From contig OX424564.1 of NCBI GenBank assembly GCA_949152475.1, positions 23,062,165 through 23,126,164 of the forward strand: a stretch of DNA of 64,000 nucleotides, in the 5' to 3' direction. Position 1 is the stretch's first letter. The number at the start of each line of letters is the position of its first letter. The translations under genes were made by a program, and so were the position numbers. Origin of the DNA: Terebella lapidaria (lineage: Eukaryota > Annelida > Polychaeta > Terebellida > Terebellidae). Positions 23,501-34,177 of this stretch are shown one piece after another. The notes beneath the pieces were generated by a model. The model was given only the letters and a program-made list of their open reading frames with translations. It made no database searches and was not told the origin of the DNA.

Positions 23501-26030
23501 GCAGGTTTAGACAGTCCGCCTCCCCCAGATCTGACTTCAGTGACAACCAATCCAGGAACAGGTCCACCGAGGATATGTTGTATTTATAAAGCTGCTGCAC
23601 TAAGTCTGACTTGGGCCCAGCTTCTAGTATCTGAAAATAGGTTGAAGTTTGTATATGTTTTGTGGAGTACTCACACAATTAGAATAAACTGATTTGGAAC
23701 ATGATTGATATCTTTGAATTGTAATTGGTTTTTCGCCGCAAATGAGAGTGATTAAGGATATATAGAACACTGCACACCAATGCCCAAGAAATTCATAAAG
23801 TGATTGAGAAAATATGCATACTTTTTTTTGTTAAATAGCTTTCTCTTGATCAATAAAAGTTACCAAACCTTTTCAATTGGTGTTTTGGGGAATTCTGTGT
23901 TAACAGCTACAAGTAGGCGCTCAACTAGCTCGACCAGTTTCAAGTCGAATTTGGACCCAAACTCTCTCTTATAGTGTTGCTTCATGTAGCCTTGTAAGTA
24001 TTCCTTACTGGCAGTCAGCGTAAGGAAGAAACTGCGGAAGTGTTCTTGAAGGTTTGCAATACTTTCCTCCTCAACATTCAACTGAAACAGTGGAATATCC
24101 CCATGACATCCAGAACATGCCCAAACTGATGACTAACTTTATTATTTATGTACCTCAAGATCCAGAAGACAACACAGTTGCTGAACATTCTAGATTCAAT
24201 GAAAAAAAATGTTCAACTTAGAGAAAATTCTAACATACCTCGGAATTAGAATATTCATTGCGTTTTGGGAAGAACTTCTTCAACTGCTCCACTACGTCTG
24301 GTCGCTTCAACTCAATCATTCTGAATAACATCTGGAAATGAGAGAATCTGCACAGTAAAATTGAACACCAGTGTGGTAACGAAAAGAAAACACTCAATGT
24401 TGATATCATGACAGTATACTTTGTGATTGAACTGCATTCCTCAACGATACCCACCTTACATTTCATCGAGGAAATGATTCGAGCGACAACCATCGACGAT
24501 ATCCTCTGATTGATGGCAGTAGACAAGACTTCCACAATGACCAGACCATCTCCAAACCTATCAACATCGTCATTCTTCACCATCCGGTGTAGACCACAGG
24601 CTGCCAAGGCAGAGGGCGGTAGACCCAACTCCAGCAAATTGGGGCCGTTGGTTCTGCTTCCCAAGACTGCACGGACAGTCAAATTCTATATATCACACAG
24701 TGCGTACTTGAAATCTCAATGGCATCTTCAGTAAAGCAGAATTTATCTATTGTAGGGCTATGCTCTATCTGAATGAATGAATTACGATAGATCCGGGTTT
24801 TGATTTGAGTTTTTTATTGGCCAAAATGCACATGAATGTTAGCCAATAAATATAAAGCCAAGACTGTATGATGTCAAAGATAGCAAAAAGTACCTAAACA
24901 CCTTTTATCGACGTGGTGCTCAGATGAGAAAATTGAGAATGATTTGACTGTACTGACCTGGCATTGACCTTGCATTTGGGGTACTTTTGTTCGGTCTGTT
25001 ACTTAATGATCAGATATTGTTTATAAGAAGCTTTGTAGCCTGTAGGCATCATTCAAGGACTGTTCAGGCTTAAAATTATTTGTTTTGCTGGTGTGGCGTT
25101 CTCGTAAAATAGGTCCCCCTACATTATGATGAGGTTTATTCAGTTAAAATAGAGACACCATCTTGATGTTTTCAGTCAACTTCCATATTTCAGAGAATCC
25201 TGGAAGGTGGTGGATGGACACACAACAATCTCAATGTCCGAAATAAAAGAGACCTATTTTACGATACATGGCTGTTGTTGGTTGGTTATTTTATTGGCAG
25301 GGCTGACCAACGATGCACTTCCTTTCATAGGTCCTGCCATGGCACATCAAAACATCGCTATACAGCAGCATGAGTGAAGCGGAGTATCTGAGATGGCTGT
25401 CATGAATTCACACTTGAAAGGGAAATCATTTGGATCTGTTTTCAGCGAAAAAAGCACTAAGTTTCAAAACTGTCATTCTCAAGTATCATCTATACACTGA
25501 GGTCTGAGGTAACGTAGATCAAATTAGCATAATCAGGCCATATCTGGTAACACACGTTTGAAAACACATGACTTCCGCATGGTCATGGTGAGGATACGCT
25601 TCACATAAAATTAACGAAAAGGTTTTCAAGTATATACTTATCAATGACTTTTACGTGAATGTATTCGATTTATCATCATGATCATGTCCCAAATGTTTTG
25701 AGTGCTTATTTCGTGATATTTATTGGAAAAAAATTCTTAGTTCATTGAATGAGTACTCGGTTATCAATTTAAAACTCGGTTCTTGCTGTGACTCGACTCG
25801 TTGTCCAGTACTTGAGTACTTGTGCTGTCCCTATTTTTTCTTGAAAATAAGTCCAAACGATGTTCATTTCAAGGGTGAATGCACCTGAGAAATCTCAAAT
25901 GCTCGGCGTTAGATACAGTGTCTAGAACATGTCAAAGAACTAGGAATACTTTACCTTCTAAAACTCTAAAGTAGAAACGTTTGGCTGCAAACCAAGCGAT
26001 CCATCTCTCAACAAGGCAAATGCCATCCAT
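17541..26030 (-). CDS. Multi-exon protein with three tandem ETS-like winged-helix modules
   Basis: The model has fifteen exons: 25955-26030, 24455-24666, 24239-24331, 23869-24081, 23428-23630, 22466-22843, 21617-21729, 20769-21422, 20325-20521, 19982-20141, 19492-19700, 19152-19227, 18009-18223, 17854-17914 and 17541-17785. Phases all join and the total is 1034 codons plus stop. The start at 26030 has good context (ACCATGG). Residues 1-265 are helical, with no domain I recognise (no SAM/Pointed motif seen). Residues 266-647 are a low-complexity Ser/Glu linker. The ETS-like modules are near 648-725, 767-848 and 862-945. Their cores include FFWEVLREGRHREVICWVDN (module 3), FLWVLLKEGCHTSLIHWV (module 2) and EYLYGLLQGGKHKDYLEWV (module 1). 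Each ends in a K-x-x-Y-x-F hairpin (KKYRF, HMYKF, NYMWRF). The GGA-reading Arg pair of classical ETS helix 3 is not conserved. The tail is acidic. The acceptors of exons 6 and 15 are weak, and the 3' end may instead continue into 10815-11368. Confidence 0.75.
25102..25264. mobile_element. Small inverted-repeat element upstream in intron 1 of the ETS-like gene
   Basis: TCGTAAAATAGGTC at 25102-25115 is inverted as GACCTATTTTACGA at 25251-25264. The interior is short and non-coding. No clear target duplication is visible, so it could be a MITE or a chance foldback. Confidence 0.45.
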
Positions 26031-26552
26031 GGTTTCTCGCGTGTCAAATCCAACTACAATAGGGAGTTTAAAGTTCACTGTTTACACGTGACCTGGTCGC
26101 TGATGCAACCCAGCCACCCGTTACCTCTCGTATTATCATAGCATGGGCAACAGCAGTGTGATCGCCAATAATGTAATTATAATGTAAAACAGGATTACAT
26201 ACTTGACTTCAATGTTTCCAATCACATACCAATCCACTCACAAACCTAAGTATATACTAGTATCCAATTTACAAATGTATAAAAAATAAATGTTTTGATC
26301 AATTAGATTACTGGTGATCAAGGGAAGTCATATGACACCTATAATAGAAAAAAATACACAAACTGAAGAATCCATCACAGTTTGAAGCAGAGTTATGGAA
26401 GCCACCAGGCAAAAAACAAACAAACCTTAGTCGCCATAAAGATGAAAAAAAAAACTGAAAAGACTTTACCAGAATTATTATATATTTATTATGGTACATC
26501 AATAAACATGATTTTTCGAGTATCTCGATGGCCATATTATCTCCCATAAATA

Positions 26553-26768
26553 CGAGCCATCCGTCCTAAATTCGCCGCATTCCCAAATTCGCCAACGTGG
26601 ATTTCAGGCCTTGTAATGTAAATGAAACTAACAAGTACGATCGTCAATCGAGACTCTGATATCCAATCTTTGTTCCAGTAATTTATTTTCCACAAAACGA
26701 GCTTCTGAGATCTGATAATATCAAGTTGCCGAATTTTGGGAAGCAGCGAATTTAGGATGGATGGTTCG
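26553..26768. mobile_element. 216-bp MITE with TA target duplication
   Basis: The inverted ends CGAGCCATCCGTCCTAAATT and (right strand) AATTTAGGATGGATGGTTCG bound the element, with TA at 26551-26552 and 26769-26770. The subterminal sequence also pairs (GCCGCATTCCCAAATTCG against CGAATTTTGGGAAGCAGC). It is a Tc1/mariner-type non-autonomous element, 37 bp from the hAT-like element that follows. Confidence 0.75.
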
Positions 26769-26805
26769 TACTGAAACCATGGATCAGAAATTTAATAGTG
26801 ATGTC

Positions 26806-27247
26806 TAGGGCTTCAACGAGAACAAAATTTCCTGACCGGTTACTCGTTAGCTTGTAACCGAACCGTAACCGGTTACTCGTCAAAAAATATAGAGCTAAAT
26901 ATTTTCCAAAGTAACACCAATTTTTTTCGCAGTTCGCATTTTATCAAATCTCTGTGTCAAAAACGGGTCAAAATCCCGCCCGAAACTCAACATTAGACGT
27001 CATTTTCGCGTGAAAATATGCAATATTATGATGAATAAACATTCTAATTGGATTGGAGAGTGATAAATCACTTCAATTCTGCGTGTTTGGGCGGAGATTT
27101 GACTGATGTGAAGTGTTTTAGGCTGAATTACGAGGGTGCAAAGTACGTTCACGATTAACCGGTCACAAAATCTGTAACCGGTTACACTCTGTAACCGAAC
27201 CGTACCGGTCAGTGGTACCGGTTAACCGAGTACTCGTTGAAGCCCTA
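26806..27247. mobile_element. 442-bp hAT-type non-autonomous element
   Basis: The inverted ends TAGGGCTTCAACGAG and CTCGTTGAAGCCCTA are flanked by an exact 8-bp duplication GTGATGTC (26798-26805 and 27248-27255), as expected for hAT insertion. The interior carries repeated GTAACCGGTTA-like words near both ends, plausible subterminal transposase sites. No transposase frame is present. Confidence 0.85.
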
Positions 27248-27710
27248 GTGATGTCAATGGTGATTAAATCAAATATTACACCCGTAGGATAGGGTTTTAT
27301 GTGCGTATGATGTGTATGAGAGGTAACGGGCGGCCGGGTAGTGTCTGAGGCCGGCTCACGTATACGGCGGCGGCTACGGCCCAGTTTCATCACTTGAATG
27401 TGTGAGCGTTTTCCTGTTTTATCGCCCAATCAAAGGAAATATGACGAACGGTTTACGAAAAACCCTACAATCCTTATCATGTATTATCTAAATTTATAAT
27501 GGAAGACGGAAACAAATAAGCTGAATTGGTGTATCTCCATGAATAGAACTGTGGAGGAACATGAACGTGAAAATTCGACGCCACTAACTTTCCAAAATTT
27601 CCCTCCGCCATTACGATATTGCATAAAATCAGGTATAAAGAGTGACTCGTAAATCAGAGTCATCAAATGACATCATTGCGGGATGACCTGGTTTTCAAGG
27701 CAGTGTCTTT

Positions 27711-27915
27711 GTTTTAAACCATACTTGCATTGTTCTCGCAGGTGTTTAATCAATGCTGTATGTTGGTTAAACACCTGACGGTCACGGCTGAGTAATTTTC
27801 TGTATGGTTTAAAATAGAGAAACCCCTCGAGTAACAGGGAGTTATTCAACATAGTCTCGGGCTGCCGCCCTCGACCATGTTGAATAACCCCCTGTTCCTC
27901 GGGGTTTCTCTATTT
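27711..27915. repeat. Pair of adjacent foldback structures
   Basis: The outer arms GTTTTAAACCATAC (27711-27724) and GTATGGTTTAAAAT (27802-27815) enclose an inner hairpin CAGGTGTTTAATCAA / TTGGTTAAACACCTG (27739-27753, 27763-27777). A second hairpin follows directly: a ~40-nt arm beginning AAATAGAGAAACCCCTCG (27812-27852) pairs with 27877-27915. This is probably a small foldback element or two nested ones. Confidence 0.7.
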
Positions 27916-29510
27916 CATCGTTCTCATGAGCTGGAGAAGCAGAGATTTTGCATGGCCATCAGTACCCAAAATTTCGGGTATTTCACCCCGGGTCCATTCA
28001 AGGTGTCGTCAAATATGCTGATATATGCATGCTTATCACGCGATGTCCCGGATACTTCATTCGATATTTAACTAGCAGAGTGGTTAGGCTGAACTATTTT
28101 TTTTAGAAAGGTGCCATGGACCACCAAACTAAGACCATTTAGCAATGAGTATGGCCAATTCAATTACTATTATATACCCATAAGGTCCAACGCCATGAAC
28201 ATTGAATCAGGCGCCACAACTTGAACTGATGTAAATGTGGATTGCAGGGCCTTTTTTGATATATATCCATTCAATAATTTTAAACCTCATTTTGCATACC
28301 AGTCCCGAAATAAACCCTCTACTGTAATCACTTTGCGATGGGCCGTATGTGAAGTAGGTATGGTTGCCATATATTGTTGTTTCTGCTTGAATACACGCTG
28401 TCATCGAGGTTGTCATTTATAGGACTAAACTACACACGTGCGTGAGACGGACATCTGGACGCGCCCTCGTCAATGGTTCATACACGCGCGCATGACGCGG
28501 ACGCTTGAGGGTACTCGGGAATGGAAAAAACCCCAACATATATGCATATAGATACATCTTATGGGTGTTGTGTATTTTTTTTTTATTAGACTCTAAAATT
28601 AGCTATTTCAAGCAAATGAGGCCCATTCGCGTGACACCATGAATACTCATTAGGCCTATAATAGCTAACAATGAGCTTCATAATTCCAGACCAAAAAAGA
28701 AGAAAAAAACAACTTGACACAAAACTGTTAATTTCTCGAGAAGGGTTAAAGACATTTAACCAGTTCTGTAAACTGGTAAAAGCCAGCACTTCATTTTTTT
28801 TGCATTTTCTTTCACACAAAACACGATGAATTGAAATTCATTCTGACTTGAGTCAGATTTTGATTTGAATGTAATTTTTATCACGGCCTGAAGAAAAGTT
28901 TATTTCTACAGGCCTAGCTAATATTTCCAGTCGCAGTAAAACAATCATGACTTCACCGACCATTTCCATCTTATTTGACAAATAAGCCTGATAGTCTCAA
29001 TTACTTTCGTCCATTGTTTATATTGTATGAAATGCAGCTTTTCAGTGTAATAAAGATGCTGGACTTGTCTGGCCACCCTTTGAATCCAATGCAAGCATTT
29101 GTCAGAACCCGACACTCACTCTTCGTGATAGTCGAGGTTAAGTTCAATACTCTGTACCGATGCTATCTCTATGCTATGATGAGCTGATCGGATGAAATCA
29201 TATTCATTTCAAAATATTCCATTCCAGATTTAATTTATTGAAAAACTTACTTAATGTTACAATATCAATTTCCATGTGAAACGAAGTATGGATACTGGGG
29301 TATACCACCACAGCCGATAGGAATGAGAAGTTTTAATAAAAAATGGCACAACTGTTGACTATTATTATGCTCCAAATGTGTAATAGTCCCGATTACTGAT
29401 ATCAAAACAAATAGTTATCTTCCACGCAGAGTAAAAACGGAAACATCCAGTCATTCGAGTTGTTTATTTTGTCCATGTGATATACATGTATAGTAATGAT
29501 ATCGAAAGAA
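27916..29510. other. Intergenic, no supported gene
   Basis: AT-rich sequence between the foldback pair and the 3' end of the PGAP4-like gene. No coding segment, RNA gene or clear mobile element was recognised. Confidence 0.5.
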
Positions 29511-30785
29511 CTATAACAAGAAGGGGTCAACAATTTGGCCCCTCAGTGCCGAGTACAGTCCAATATGTTTGAAAGTGTTTGGCTGCACCAATTGAGCATT
29601 CGAATGTGTCCATTTTGCATTGAATTGGTCGAGTATATGGTCCTTTGCATAGTTGTTACTGCAAACAGATGTGTCTAATGCTTTTAGCAGTCTTTTTCCG
29701 CTAGCTCTGGGATAGAGAATAGCTTGGGTACAACAACTGGGTGCAGGGGTGATACTATAAAGATATGGCGATATGTTTCGTCTCAGCTCAGACACATTTG
29801 TTCGACCCAAACTGAGAGCAACTAGTATAAAATACAACGTGAACAGCAGCCACAGTGTATGAACAGAACGTTTCTGTCTAGTTAGTCTTAGGAAATCACG
29901 TGTGTACAGATACGACGACAACGAGGAAAATACGACTGCAAACGCCGCTAATTCTGGAAGTCTTTCCGGGCTCATTGATAGGTAGGTTAGAAATCGTTCT
30001 GGGTGATAAAACTTCACATACGGTATGTTCCGTCTATCGCCAGCACCATGGTCTGATGATCTCGACGTGTGGAATGTCAAGTAATGATCCAATACCTCCA
30101 GCATGTCAGGTGTAGGGAAAGCATCATCCTCCACTAGAAATACGAAATCAGTACCGAATGCGATGCTCTGGTTCAAACAAAACTGGTAATCCTGTTTTTC
30201 TTTTTCTTTGGGGTGAACCATTGGTAATTGTAGATGACTGAACCGTCGAACAGTTGCTACATATTCTGAAAGCTCTTGTACCTCATGATAGAAGTCAGGA
30301 TCCGGGTCAACGTTACACACCTGCGGATAAAATATCACTTTTTCTCGTCGAGAAGACTGTTGCCATTTTGAATGCAAGTTAATCAGCTTGAGCATTTGCG
30401 AAGCAGTTTGCGTGACGTAGCAAGGGTTTGTGCCAGCGGGAAAGAATCTAGTTCTGGAATGTGTGATCACAGTGATGAGAACTTGCGTTGTAGGTGGAGC
30501 TAATGCTTCAATATTAGCGTCCCGTTTTATGTCATCTACTAGACTTATTTGCTCACGCTTGGGCAGAGTTTGTAAATATTCTTTTGCATCCTGTATTCGG
30601 GCATCATTTTCCTCAGAAAGTTTCTGTATGGCATCTGCTTGGTTCTTCCAGCCACGGAAGTAAATCGAATGCTGTAGGTTCCGACACAACAATGGCATTA
30701 TAAAGAAGAATGTGATGGCATACAGGCACATGACATCCCTGTATGCTTTGCAGAGCAGGCATTTGGAACAAAACCATCGGTACAT
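29511..30785 (-). CDS. PGAP4: PGAP4 (TMEM246) homologue, GPI-GalNAc transferase
   Basis: In the known family this Golgi enzyme adds the GalNAc side chain to the first mannose of GPI anchors. The coding region is one exon of 424 codons, against about 403 in human. The start chosen is ATG 30785. An in-frame upstream extension runs into a polypyrimidine tract and CAG acceptor at about 30814, so the 5' UTR is probably spliced. An N-terminal membrane segment lies at about residues 17-36 (LYAITFFFIMPLL). The acidic metal-binding triplet EDD is in FVFLVEDDAFPTP at residues 219-221. The family's tandem membrane pair inserted in the GT-A fold lies at about 279-295 and 308-326 (LWLLFTLYFILVALSL). The C-terminal half retains the PAPSCCTQAILYPR and FKHIGLYSALRG segments. 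No stop or frameshift breaks it, so it looks functional. Confidence 0.88.
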   Translation of the reverse strand: MYRWFCSKCLLCKAYRDVMCLYAITFFFIMPLLCRNLQHSIYFRGWKNQADAIQKLSEENDARIQDAKEYLQTLPKREQISLVDDIKRDANIEALAPPTTQVLITVITHSRTRFFPAGTNPCYVTQTASQMLKLINLHSKWQQSSRREKVIFYPQVCNVDPDPDFYHEVQELSEYVATVRRFSHLQLPMVHPKEKEKQDYQFCLNQSIAFGTDFVFLVEDDAFPTPDMLEVLDHYLTFHTSRSSDHGAGDRRNIPYVKFYHPERFLTYLSMSPERLPELAAFAVVFSSLSSYLYTRDFLRLTRQKRSVHTLWLLFTLYFILVALSLGRTNVSELRRNISPYLYSITPAPSCCTQAILYPRASGKRLLKALDTSVCSNNYAKDHILDQFNAKWTHSNAQLVQPNTFKHIGLYSALRGQIVDPFLL

Positions 30786-31912
30786 TACGCTCGTTCCTGC
30801 TCGTTCAGTTAACCTGAAAAAAAAAATACAAAAGTTAGTATAGTGAATAGTAGTCATAGTTACTATAATTCATCAAAGATAACACGAGGATCCATATTTC
30901 AGACAGATATATTTGAGAATAATGTCTTAATCATGCATGGCAGATTCCGACTTCCGCAGAAAGCATTCATTTATACAGTCCCGATTTGTTTCCAAAGTGA
31001 GCGATAATGAGAGTAAAGTGACGTTCACCTGATAAATATGACACAAAAAAGAACCACCAATGAATCATAAGTATTAAATTCCCATCTACTGATATAATTA
31101 CATAATATTTCCCCCCGTATCCTGAAAATTAAAACGACTGTGTGAATCAAAGCCTGATGCAGCGTTCGAACGTCCAAAAAGGTCGTTCCATGAACACTGA
31201 TATCCGTAACGGTTGCATATCAGCTCAGCATACTGAGTCTGATGACCGTAACGACCAGCACATTTTTTGTCTGCTCATCGACATTAGGCCTAATTGAAAT
31301 TAATCAGCACATATCTAGAGTTAAGCGTATTTTTGCAGATTTCTGCTTCTCTCAAAGGTGTGTGAATCACCTTCCCTAACTACCACTATGTCTTGAGAAT
31401 TTGAGCATGCAGCCTCGTATGCCCCTACATTTGCAGGTCCTATCACCGATATGGAACTACACCAATATATATTTCCTATAAATTTTCCTATGAAAATATG
31501 GGAACCGGGTATTAGGGCGTCTCTCATTTTTGTTCTTGAACCGGGCAAAGCATCTTCTCATTTTTGTTCTTGCCAATGATAATATTCCGAGCATACAGGT
31601 CTCAAATGATGTACGTATATGCTGGCAGGTAATATGTGATTCAATTTAAAGGTCAGCATGTACGTGGCCCACGTACATGCTGACCACGGTGGCATCTGTC
31701 CATGCCATCAGAAGAAGAAAAAATATCAGTCTAGAATAAAAATATTTTGTTTGCAGCAGTAAACCTTCTATTGATTTTTATTTTCTACCACAAAAAAAGC
31801 AGTCAGATCCATCCATACACACAGTAATATTACACAGTTAATAAATATACATCAATATGATAAGCACTGATAAGTGTTGTAGAATGACAATATGTTATAC
31901 AGTGAATAATTT
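30786..31912. other. Upstream of the PGAP4-like gene; no further gene seen
   Basis: This contains the probable 5' UTR acceptor at about 30814 and presumably the first non-coding exon and promoter of the PGAP4-like gene. A short minus-strand frame at 31321-31548 has no homology I recognise. The perfect palindrome at 31651-31685 is listed separately. Confidence 0.5.
31651..31685. repeat. Perfect 35-bp palindrome
   Basis: The arms GGTCAGCATGTACGTGG and its exact reverse complement are separated by a single C. It could form a tight hairpin or cruciform. It also contains two opposed ACGTGG/CCACGT words of bHLH/bZIP type. Confidence 0.95.
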
Positions 31913-32819
31913 TCAGTTCGTGGCACCAAAATTTTGTATCAGTGATATTTTAAGAAGAGGTTCTGATGAGTGTCCGACTGTACTGTTTGGTGTGCTGAAC
32001 TGTCGTAGCAATGGCAGTGGAGGCCTGGGGATATCACGAACAGTGGCATCGTCTTGGAAATGTTCGGTTGTGACAAGATGGGCGATGGGTATATTGCTGG
32101 GATGTAAGTTGGAGTCCACAAGAAAGACAGTCCTGCGCTGTGAATCTCTGGGTCAATTCCCTGGCGCTTGTCTTTAATTCGACGGTTTTGGAACCACGTT
32201 TTGATCTGGAGTTAGAGGAAATGAATTCGTCTATATTAATGAAATAGACAACAGGTAGAAAAAAAGAAAACAGTAGGCTTATGTCATGAGAAAATTTGGG
32301 ATACGGCCACAGTAATAAATAATCCTACCTGACGATCAGTTAATCCCAGTTTGCTTGCCAGCTGTTTACGCTGTTCTGCTGGAAGATATTTCTGTTTTGT
32401 GTAAGCCGCCTCCAGAACTTCCAACTGATGGTTTGAGAAACATGTTCTTGTTTTCTTCCGTTTAGCAGCTGGTGGACTATCATCGAATAAACAGAAAGAA
32501 TATCACTTAACTATAAATAATACTGAACGAATTGTCATGTACATATATTTAAGTCGATGTAGATAAGTTTGATATCAAAGTCGAAAAAAAAACCAAAAAA
32601 CAAAGCATATAACTTACCAGAAGATGATTATGTCGAGAGTGGTGAACTCACCCGACTGCCGACAGATCCGTCACCGGACTCATCCAGTGTTGGTTGGACA
32701 GTGTTGATGTATTACTGCTGGTCACAATTGTTGGCATCTTCATAATATTTTCGTTTTGTTGATTGATTTGAAACATTAGACAATGGGCGATTGTTCAAAA
32801 TATTCTCAATGATGAACAT
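31913..32819 (-). pseudogene. Homeobox paralogue H1, decayed
   Basis: It has the same three-exon plan as its neighbours: exon 1 32618-32819, exon 2 32329-32483, exon 3 31913-32205. It is broken in several ways. Exon 1 has a TAA after about 35 codons and a second stop near its end (the usual ACAGAA read as ACATAA). The exon 2 acceptor is CG where the relatives have AG. Exon 3 has a frameshift in the proline-rich segment. The homeodomain exon itself is open (RTCFSNHQLEVLEAAYTKQK, KQLASKLGLTDRQ), and exon 3 reads IKTWFQNRRIKDKRQ, with V45I and M54I. The start reads MFIIENIL, close to the FTIENIL of H2 and H9, so it belongs to that subgroup. Confidence 0.85.
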
Positions 32820-32982
32820 GATTCTCAAGTTTCTAACCACAAGCTATTTACAAAATGATAGGAATAACTGGAAAGTTGATGATATTCTGATGGATGCATC
32901 CAGTCAGCTTCTAACTTATATAATTTGCTTGAAGTACCCTTCACACTTCCCCTTGAGAAATCAATTGCTATGTAGTTGTGAA

Positions 32983-33033
32983 GTCAATCAGGCGTGACGG
33001 TCAGAACCCTCATGTCTGGAGGTCTGGCGCCAG
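32983..33033 (-). promoter_or_regulatory. Conserved upstream module of H1
   Basis: GTCAATCAGGCGTGACGG, then CAGAACCCTCATGTCTGGAG, then a CTGGCGCCAG palindrome. It begins 164 bp before the H1 start codon. A TATAAG box (minus strand, 32915-32920) lies between it and the gene. Confidence 0.8.
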
Positions 33034-33912
33034 AGTAGATGTGTGCAGACATAACTTGCCCTGTCCTTTCAGCATGATATGCTTGTGTTGGAGTTTGTGT
33101 GGCATAACAAACCAAGTGTCGCCCATGCCGTTTACTGAGTAAGTAGTGATCTATTCAAATACGCAATCTACACCGGTACTAGTACAGTAAAGGAAAGTGT
33201 AAAACATTTCTGTGGTTTCTTTGTTCTGACACTGAATACTTTAATGAATGCAGAAACGTGATCTGCTACAATAAGATACATTTTGACCTTGAATAATTTG
33301 ATGAATACATAAACGTAATCTAGCAAGATACTACCGAATTATATAATGATGTGTATCTTTCAACATAAGGAATTGCTAGGTTTCATTCGAACCGTGGCTA
33401 TATTACTGGGTTTCATATGTTGTTAACGCATTATTTGTGAATTATACCCCTCATGTCTGGAGAACTAACGCCAGTGTCAGGGAGTATTTTCTATAATACA
33501 CCAATATATGATTGACAAATGAGTCAATAACTGATCAGTTTGTTACAAAGTGGGAACGACAAGTGACTTGTTAATTGTATGTCACCATTCAAATGATGAT
33601 CTCTCTGAGGCATTTACAAAATTATTACATTATATGTAGCTGATAGCTGTTGAAGAAAGCATGGTGCAGGTTTTGAAATAAATGGAGTCACAATATGTTA
33701 TGACCGATGTTACTATTTTACATGTCCTGTTTAAAACAACTCAGAGATACTCATATGCATGGTTCATATTATGATAATATGCATCAGTATTATAGGTAAC
33801 TTCTCAACTGTGTGCTCTTTGTAGCACATGGCAAGTTGTATGAATTCAATAATATACAGGCAAAAAAGAATATAAGTTTGATAAAAAAAACTTGATGATA
33901 TTCTGATGTATG

Positions 33913-34033
33913 TAAACTAAAGTAGTGGAAGGGCGCGAAGCGCCCCAGTGGGGGCCCTTGGGAGGACCCCCACACCCTTGGTTCGGACTCCTTGGAGTCC
34001 CTTCAAGGGTCCTTGGTTTTTTAAAGTGGTTTG
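33913..34033. mobile_element. 121-bp GC-rich insertion with 8-bp target duplication
   Basis: An exact 8-bp repeat GATGTATG flanks it (33905-33912 and 34034-34041). The interior is unusually GC-rich (GGGCGCGAAGCGCCCC), and the ends TAAACTAAAGTAG and CTTTAA..TTTG form an imperfect inverted pair. It interrupts a sequence that, in the H1 upstream region, is continuous (TTGATGATATTCTGATGGATG followed by CATCCAGTCAG). It is a small hAT-like insertion in an orphan promoter. Confidence 0.7.
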
Positions 34034-34126
34034 GATGTATGTATCCAGTCAGCATCTAATTTATATGATTTGTTTAAATGTTTTTCACACTTCCCCGTGG
34101 GAGGTCAATTACTGTGTAGTTATGGA

Positions 34127-34177
34127 GTCAATCAGGCGTGACGGCCAGAACCCTCATGCCTGGAGGTCTGGCGCCAG
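34127..34177 (-). promoter_or_regulatory. Orphan copy of the homeobox upstream module
   Basis: This is a full copy of the module (GTCAATCAGGCGTGACGG ... CTGGCGCCAG) with the downstream TATA-like TTTATATGA, as in H1 and H2. No exon 1 follows at the expected distance; the sequence there is only a degraded leader interrupted by the 121-bp insertion. It is the promoter of a gene that has been lost, or a product of partial duplication. Confidence 0.75.
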
